From Actinomycetota bacterium (lineage in GTDB: Bacteria > Actinomycetota > Acidimicrobiia > Acidimicrobiales > JAMCQF01), in NCBI GenBank assembly GCA_023379605.1, contig JAMCQF010000106.1, positions 1 to 46,436 on the forward strand: a stretch of DNA of 46,436 nt. Reading direction: 5' to 3'. Below the pieces are notes generated by a model that made no database searches, was not told the origin of the DNA, and saw nothing but the letters and a program-made list of their open reading frames with translations. Every line of letters begins with the position of its first letter. The stretch's first letter is position 1. A program made the position numbers and the translations under genes. Positions 42,183 to 46,436 of the stretch are shown here, piece after piece.

Positions 42183-42369
42183 CGTCACCTACTTTCTGTC
42201 AAGCTGTTGGTCTGGTCAACTGGATCTTGGGTGTAGTCCCACAAGCCGGTGACGAAGAGATGCTTGGCTGCATCTCATACCTTATTCCATCTACCTAGGA
42301 TCTCGACACGCGCCGAGCTGGAAGTGAGTGGGTAGACCCGTCAATAATCACTAAAGGGCCATATCGCCC

Positions 42370-43026
42370 CTAGCGGCTGTCTCCGAAGATGCGCAGAAAG
42401 AAAAGAAAGATATTTAGCGCACCGAGAAAAATTGAGGCGGCCAGCAAGGGGGCAGAATCAAGGTTCTGCGAACGCCGTAGCCGTTGGAAGTCGAACATGG
42501 TCAACCCCGCGAAGATGACCAAACCTACCACCGAAAAGAGCAGGGAGCCGCCTGGTATGTGGATGAAGATCATCACTATGGCGAAGATGATCAGAGCGAA
42601 AAGCGCAAAGAAGCTTACACGGCCCACCATTGACAAGTCGCGCCGGGTGGCATATCCGATGCTTCCGAAGCCGGCAAGGAACAGTGCCGTAGCTCCTCCT
42701 GCCTGCCAAAGTGCCTGAGGGTTGGTGGCAGCATAGTAGGAGAGCATCGGGGCTACAGCCAGGCCCATAAGGACACCGAACCCAAACAGTAAAACAGTGG
42801 GAGCCGTCTCGGAGTGGCGCACAGCAAATCGCATCGCTATAAGGCATGCAAATGCAGCGATGAACCAAAGCAGTCCTAGCTGGTAGGCCAAGTTACGGCC
42901 CAGATAGGAGCCCAAGGCAAACAGTGCTGCGGTGGCAGCTACCAAGCCCATGGTCTGGCCGAAAAGGGTTCTGGTACGGTCTCTTACCAGTGAACCACCG
43001 CTGTCGAATGAGTATAGATTGGTCAC
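42370..43026 (-). CDS. Bax inhibitor-1 (BI-1/YccA) family membrane protein
   Basis: This integral membrane protein has about seven hydrophobic helices, 218 aa from the GTG at 43026 (MTNLYSFDSGGS), which has AAGGGG six nt upstream. The track start at 43236 would overlap the neighbouring gene and adds non-conserved residues. The family C-terminus is seen in GLTMFDFQRLRR followed by AASIFLGALNIFLFFLRIFG. BI-1 relatives are pH-sensitive calcium-leak channels or protease modulators in other bacteria; no specific role is known here. It lies 35 bp after the upstream eRF1-like gene. Confidence 0.86.
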   Translation of the reverse strand: MTNLYSFDSGGSLVRDRTRTLFGQTMGLVAATAALFALGSYLGRNLAYQLGLLWFIAAFACLIAMRFAVRHSETAPTVLLFGFGVLMGLAVAPMLSYYAATNPQALWQAGGATALFLAGFGSIGYATRRDLSMVGRVSFFALFALIIFAIVMIFIHIPGGSLLFSVVGLVIFAGLTMFDFQRLRRSQNLDSAPLLAASIFLGALNIFLFFLRIFGDSR

Positions 43027-43061
43027 TGCTTGCCCCTTACTCCTCCAGCTTGTAAGTATGC

Positions 43062-43787
43062 TCAGGCCTGAGATTCCCCGGGCAAGCCAACTTGACCGGG
43101 TGGCTCTTCGAGGCTCTCTACAAGGTGGCGGGCTGCTGCGAGCAGCTCGCCCTCGCTTAGGGCTTTGGCATCCACGCGCTGATCTATGAGGATGCGCAGT
43201 GGCAGCTCCTGCAGCTCCTTTGTGATCCTCTCCCAAACCAGCTTGGCAGCGTCGGAGTGCCCATCTCCGTGGCCAAAGATGACCACGGTATCAGCACGTT
43301 TTAGGCCGTCGGCGATGGCGCGGTAGTAGGCGGGCTCCTCGGGTGCACGCTGACCCTTGTAATGGCCCTCCATGTGATGTAGATGGCGCAGGTGTCCCTC
43401 AGGATCGTAAGGGACTATAGTCCCTATATGCTCCGCGGCCGGCTCGAACTCATAGATCGTAGCGGAGTGGTGGTTAACGACCAACAGCAGGTGCAGGCCA
43501 ATGCTGGATCTTCTCGGTTCAACACTTAAGTCCCCGAGAAAGCGCCGCAGCTTGACGACCATATCCGTGGGGATATCACCGTGATGAGGGGGGCTGAACA
43601 CCTCGGTGCGGTCGTTTATGGTCACCCGGTAGCGGTCCTTGCTCTCGACGGCGACCTCCCCCATGGCCTCGAGCAGAGCCAGCACCTGTGGCCATTTGAT
43701 GTTCGCAGGGAGTGGGTGGCCCAGGAGCTTGTGCAAAGTGCGGCGTTGCTCGCTGTCGAGGTGGTGCTGATGGGCCTGCTCTGTCAT
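43062..43787 (-). CDS. Bacterial eRF1-like (baeRF/Vms1-related) protein
   Basis: This 241-aa soluble protein falls into two parts. The N-terminal 80 residues (LHKLLGHPLPANIKWPQVLALLEAM, then RYRVTINDRTEVFSPPHHGD) resemble a HicA/double-stranded RNA-binding-like fold. The rest (HLLLVVNHHSATIYEFE, YYRAIADGLKRADTVVIFGHGDGHSDAAKLV, LPLRILIDQRVDAKALSEGELLAAAR) follows the RNase H-like core of bacterial archaeo-eukaryotic release factor relatives. It shows no GGQ motif. The assignment is by pattern recognition. It is probably co-transcribed with the BI-1 gene. Confidence 0.55.
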   Translation of the reverse strand: MTEQAHQHHLDSEQRRTLHKLLGHPLPANIKWPQVLALLEAMGEVAVESKDRYRVTINDRTEVFSPPHHGDIPTDMVVKLRRFLGDLSVEPRRSSIGLHLLLVVNHHSATIYEFEPAAEHIGTIVPYDPEGHLRHLHHMEGHYKGQRAPEEPAYYRAIADGLKRADTVVIFGHGDGHSDAAKLVWERITKELQELPLRILIDQRVDAKALSEGELLAAARHLVESLEEPPGQVGLPGESQA

Positions 43788-43878
43788 GGGTGGCTGCTCG
43801 CTGTTGCCATATGAGTTTCAGGCTAGCCGATACGATCCAGAAGAGGTGCCCGGCTTTGCACTGCGGCTCGGCTCTCGA

Positions 43879-44139
43879 TCAGCCTCTGTCGTATGCTTCT
43901 AGCAAGCTTGCGATTATCCTTCGCACCTCTGCCAAGGGCTCGGTGTCCGCAGAGCGTCTGGCCGTGTAGAGCCCAGCGAGGAACGTCGTGAGAGGTGCAA
44001 GGCTGCGTTGGGAGGTCCCATGGGCCACCTCGCCGGCCAAGGCAAGAACCTCGTCCATCTCTTGCGGGCTTATGTCTCGTACTTCGAGGGCATTTACGAC
44101 CTGCTTTGTCCAGGCGATTGCCGGGTCTGTCTGCTCCAC
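43879..44139 (-). CDS. DUF6457 family protein
   Basis: This small helical protein of 86 aa begins at the GTG at 44139, which has AGGAGG nine nt upstream; the track starts it at a TTG at 44211. The family core is MDEVLALAGEVAHGTSQRSLAPLTTFLAGLY. DUF6457 domains occur alone or fused to molybdenum-cofactor proteins (MobA-like) in actinobacteria. No such partner is adjacent. The overlapping 211-aa ORF at 43823-44458 is in another frame and is rejected over this part. Confidence 0.72.
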   Translation of the reverse strand: MEQTDPAIAWTKQVVNALEVRDISPQEMDEVLALAGEVAHGTSQRSLAPLTTFLAGLYTARRSADTEPLAEVRRIIASLLEAYDRG

Positions 44140-44733
44140 CAGTGGTGGCCTCCTGTGCTCGGGGTAGGGCTCTATATGCAACCAGCCCACCGTAGCGCTT
44201 GGGTAAGCCAACCGTGCCGGATAAGGTGGTCAGGCTCTGCTCGGCCTTGAGATCTGTGACATGTTGCAGAGCATCGGAGGCAGCTTGTCTAAGCGGCGAT
44301 CCACTGCGGGCTCGCTGCGTGGCTGGCCCACGCTGGACTATCGGGGATCTTGCCATCGACCTCTTACGGCTGGCGAGGGTTCTTCCAAGAGCCTTCTCAG
44401 CTAGGCTCCTGGAGGAGTTACCACCTTCCTCATCCACAGCGCGCACCCCACCAGGCAACTACACCCTGGTAGGCCCTCACTAGAGCCGAAAGTCACTTTT
44501 CGATGCCCAAATGCAGAAAGCTCAGAGCTTAGGACAGGCGTATTTGAGCGGTTGGCTTGAAGTGTACTCGCCCTCTACGGGCTGGTAGCAGATGCCATGT
44601 GCATCTGGCTCATATATGAGCGATTGGGACCTTCGGCCCTGGTTGAGGCGGCCCGAAGAGGCGAGGATATCAAAGCTGGGCGCGGCGAGCTAGCACATGG
44701 AGGGCTGGTAAATCTGGCAAGGAGGTGTCGGCT
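44140..44733. other. 594-bp stretch without a supported gene
   Basis: Two weak ORFs cross the left half: the upstream part of 43823-44458 (minus) and 44199-44483 (plus). Neither shows a recognisable family or a good ribosome binding site. The right half contains inverted repeats upstream of the flavoprotein: AGATGC-CATGT-GCATCT, the perfect palindrome CTCATATATGAG at 44609-44620, and CTTCGG/CCGAAG near 44631-44658. These could be operators or an attenuator for the downstream gene. AAGGAGG at the very end is its ribosome binding site. Confidence 0.5.
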
Positions 44734-46359
44734 ATGGACAGGCCATTTGCAGTGACCCTAGACGTAGGGTCCAGCCGAGCCAATAAGACCGGCAGCTGGC
44801 GGGTAGAGCGACCTGTGTATGTGGACCGACTGCCGCCTTGCAACGACGCGTGCCCGGCCGGAGAGAACATTCAGGGCTGGCTCTACCATGGCGAGGAGGG
44901 AGGCTACGAAGAGGCGTGGCGCACCATCATGGCTGACAACCCTTTCCCTTCGGTCATGGGCCGGATCTGCTACCACCCATGCGAGGCCGAGTGCAACCGT
45001 GCCCGGCTCGATCAGGCAGTGGGTATCAATGCTGTGGAGCGGTTCCTCGGCGACCAAGCCATAGCCGAGGGTTGGGAGCTGCACGTGGAGGTCGCGCCCA
45101 GCGGCAAGAGCGTCCTTGTGATAGGTGCGGGTCCCGCAGGCCTCTCCGCCGCCTACCATCTCCGCCGCCTGGGTCACTCCGTGACCGTATGTGAAGCCAG
45201 CGGGGCCCCTGGTGGGATGATGATGTTTGGGATACCCAAGTATCGGCTCCCGCGCGAGGTTCTAGAGGCCGAGGTGTCGAGGATATCTGGCTTTGGAGTT
45301 GAGATGCTTTTCAACCACAAGGTCGCCGATGTGCTCCAGGAGATGAGCGAAGGTGGGTTTGACGCAGCGTTCATAGCGGTGGGTGCAGAGCTGTCCCATA
45401 GAGCTTACATACCGGCTGGGGACAGCTCCCACGTCCTGGACGCGCTGTCACTTCTTGAGTCTACGAACGAGGAAAGCCCACTTGCTCTCGGCAGGCGGGT
45501 CGTGGTCTATGGGGGCGGTGACACAGCTATGGATGCCGCTCGTACGGCGAGGAGGTTGGGGGCGACCGATCCCGTGGTGGTCTACCGGCGTACCCGTGAA
45601 CGAATGCCAGCACATCCTATCGAAGTTCAAGAAGCTCTTGAGGAAGGTGTAAAGATGCGCTGGCTGTCTACGATCAAGGACCTAAAGGGCAACAAGGTGA
45701 TCTTGGAGCGGATGGAGCTGGATGGTGACGGGATGCCCCAGCGGACCGGCGAGCTGGAGGAGCTCGATGCCGATAGCGTCGTTCTCGCACTTGGACAGGA
45801 GGTCGACATCTCCCTGGTAGAAGCCATTCCGGGCGTTGTGGTGTCCAACGGCGCAGTTCAGGTGGACAAGACTATGATGACGGGACATCCAGGAATATTC
45901 TCCGGTGGAGACATGGTGGCCGGGGAGCGTACGGTCACAAGTGCTATAGGGCATGGCAAGCAGGCCGCCCGCTTCATAGATGGATGGCTGCGTGGTGAGC
46001 CCTACCGCCATGTGGCTCGCCATGAGCTAGCAGAGTTCTCCCACCTTAACACCTGGTACTACTCGGACGCGCCGGCCACTATCGCAGCCAAGCTTGACCC
46101 GATACGGCGTCAGTCCAGCTTCGAGGAGGTCGTGCTCGGACTGGACGAGTCCACCGCTTTATTCGAGGCCCGGCGGTGCATGTCCTGTGGGAACTGCTTT
46201 GAGTGTGACAACTGCTATGGGATGTGCCCCGACAATGCTGTGGTCAAGCTCGGTGATCACAAGCGCTACCGGTTCGACTACGACTACTGCAAGGGCTGCG
46301 CGATATGTGCCACCGAATGTCCCTGCGGGGCCATCGTCATGGTTCCCGAGCAAGTCTGA
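44734..46359 (+). CDS. GltD-like FAD/NAD(P) oxidoreductase with C-terminal 2x[4Fe-4S] ferredoxin domain
   Basis: This 541-aa protein starts at ATG 44734 (MDRPFAVTLD), eight nt after AAGGAGG. The N-terminal Fe-S region has CNDACPAGENIQGWL and GRICYHPCEAECNRA. FAD binding is at IGAGPAGLSAAYHLRRLG with GGMMMFGIPKYRLP; NAD(P) binding is at VVVYGGGDTAMDAARTARRLG; the final FAD motif is GIFSGGDMVAGERTV. The C-terminus adds two cluster motifs, CMSCGNCFECDNCYGMCP and CKGCAICATECPCG, like a PorD/delta ferredoxin. This architecture fits an electron-transfer subunit moving electrons between NAD(P)H and ferredoxin-type clusters, possibly for the PorAB enzyme 3 kb upstream. A glutamate synthase role is less likely, because no gltB is seen and the ferredoxin tail is not usual for GltD. 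Confidence 0.85.
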   Translation: MDRPFAVTLDVGSSRANKTGSWRVERPVYVDRLPPCNDACPAGENIQGWLYHGEEGGYEEAWRTIMADNPFPSVMGRICYHPCEAECNRARLDQAVGINAVERFLGDQAIAEGWELHVEVAPSGKSVLVIGAGPAGLSAAYHLRRLGHSVTVCEASGAPGGMMMFGIPKYRLPREVLEAEVSRISGFGVEMLFNHKVADVLQEMSEGGFDAAFIAVGAELSHRAYIPAGDSSHVLDALSLLESTNEESPLALGRRVVVYGGGDTAMDAARTARRLGATDPVVVYRRTRERMPAHPIEVQEALEEGVKMRWLSTIKDLKGNKVILERMELDGDGMPQRTGELEELDADSVVLALGQEVDISLVEAIPGVVVSNGAVQVDKTMMTGHPGIFSGGDMVAGERTVTSAIGHGKQAARFIDGWLRGEPYRHVARHELAEFSHLNTWYYSDAPATIAAKLDPIRRQSSFEEVVLGLDESTALFEARRCMSCGNCFECDNCYGMCPDNAVVKLGDHKRYRFDYDYCKGCAICATECPCGAIVMVPEQV

Positions 46360-46380
46360 CAACAGTTAGGAGAGATATCT

Positions 46381-46436
46381 ATGGAGCCTATCCGCTGGTT
46401 TAAGAGCATTGGCCTGGGCGATGTCAGCTCAGTGGG
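46381..46436 (+). CDS. ppsA: Probable phosphoenolpyruvate synthase, first codons only
   Basis: An ATG at 46381, eight nt after AGGAGA and 21 bp downstream of the flavoprotein stop, opens a frame to the right edge. The visible residues, MEPIRWFKSIGLGDVSSVG, match the usual start of PEP synthase ('..WF..I...DV..VGGKNASLGE'). Only about 18 residues are visible, so the call depends on the next codons. It would fit a pyruvate-to-PEP step after the 2-oxoacid oxidoreductase. Confidence 0.6.
   Translation, partial: MEPIRWFKSIGLGDVSSV

Noticed and set aside
43823-44458. 211-aa minus-strand ORF
   Set aside because: It runs out of frame over the DUF6457 gene, which has a family match and ribosome binding site; its upstream half shows no recognisable domain.

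Overview
The window is about 60% GC and densely coded, and it reads as chromosome of an actinobacterium, most likely the acidophilic, iron-cycling Acidimicrobiia. That placement is inference. It rests on an F420 biosynthesis gene (cofC), a mycobacterial Rv1264-type adenylate cyclase, an HU protein with a long basic HupB-like tail, a cydABDC cluster, F420/FMN-type enzymes (an LLM oxidoreductase and a PPOX protein), a Ku remnant and a DUF6457 protein. No rRNA, tRNA, CRISPR array, insertion sequence or prophage was found.

Layout. 0-10.7 kb: an edge ORF of uncertain nature, a D-2-hydroxyacid dehydrogenase, HU with a repeat-expanded tail, a PIG-L deacetylase overlapping cofC, the class III cyclase, a GH38 alpha-mannosidase divergent from an RpiB-like isomerase, a GYD protein and RNase HII. 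10.7-15.2 kb: acyl-CoA dehydrogenase, a DMT transporter, an LLM oxidoreductase carrying tandem repeats and no ordinary start codon, and endonuclease IV. 15.2-20 kb: a minus-strand run of beta-propeller protein, a 76-aa ORF, a class III aminotransferase, an SCP2 protein and an APC permease; the first three are joined by ATGA overlaps. 20-23.4 kb: a GGDEF diguanylate cyclase facing an L,D-transpeptidase. 23.6-30 kb: cydA-cydB-cydD-cydC, that is cytochrome bd oxidase plus its assembly ABC exporter. 30-36.6 kb: a small YgaP-type membrane protein, an ECF sigma factor fused to a zinc anti-sigma-like domain, a dihydrolipoamide dehydrogenase-like flavoprotein divergent from an XRE-PPOX fusion, a b6-type cytochrome b with a membrane-anchored partner, and a universal stress protein. 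37.5-46.4 kb: a frameshifted MFS gene, a 2-oxoacid:ferredoxin oxidoreductase locus (broken gamma, intact alpha and beta), a truncated ku, a BI-1 protein, an eRF1-like protein, DUF6457, a GltD-like flavoprotein with C-terminal ferredoxin domains, and the first codons of a probable phosphoenolpyruvate synthase.

How the genes fit together. Two respiratory modules (bd oxidase and cytochrome b) lie close to redox and sigma regulators. The right end looks like a pyruvate/2-oxoacid module, with porA/porB, a ferredoxin-type electron-transfer flavoprotein and PEP synthase, able to link reduced ferredoxin or NAD(P)H to pyruvate and PEP.

The most notable signals are: (1) gene decay clustered at 38.4-42.2 kb, with an MFS frameshift, a porG carrying three lesions, and a ku lacking its middle; (2) short direct duplications (14-37 bp) recurring across the window, several inside genes; (3) a sigma/anti-sigma fusion; (4) a possible AUU start codon on the LLM gene; (5) a 76-aa ORF tied to both neighbours by 4-bp overlaps. 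No clearly undescribed defence or mobile system was found.
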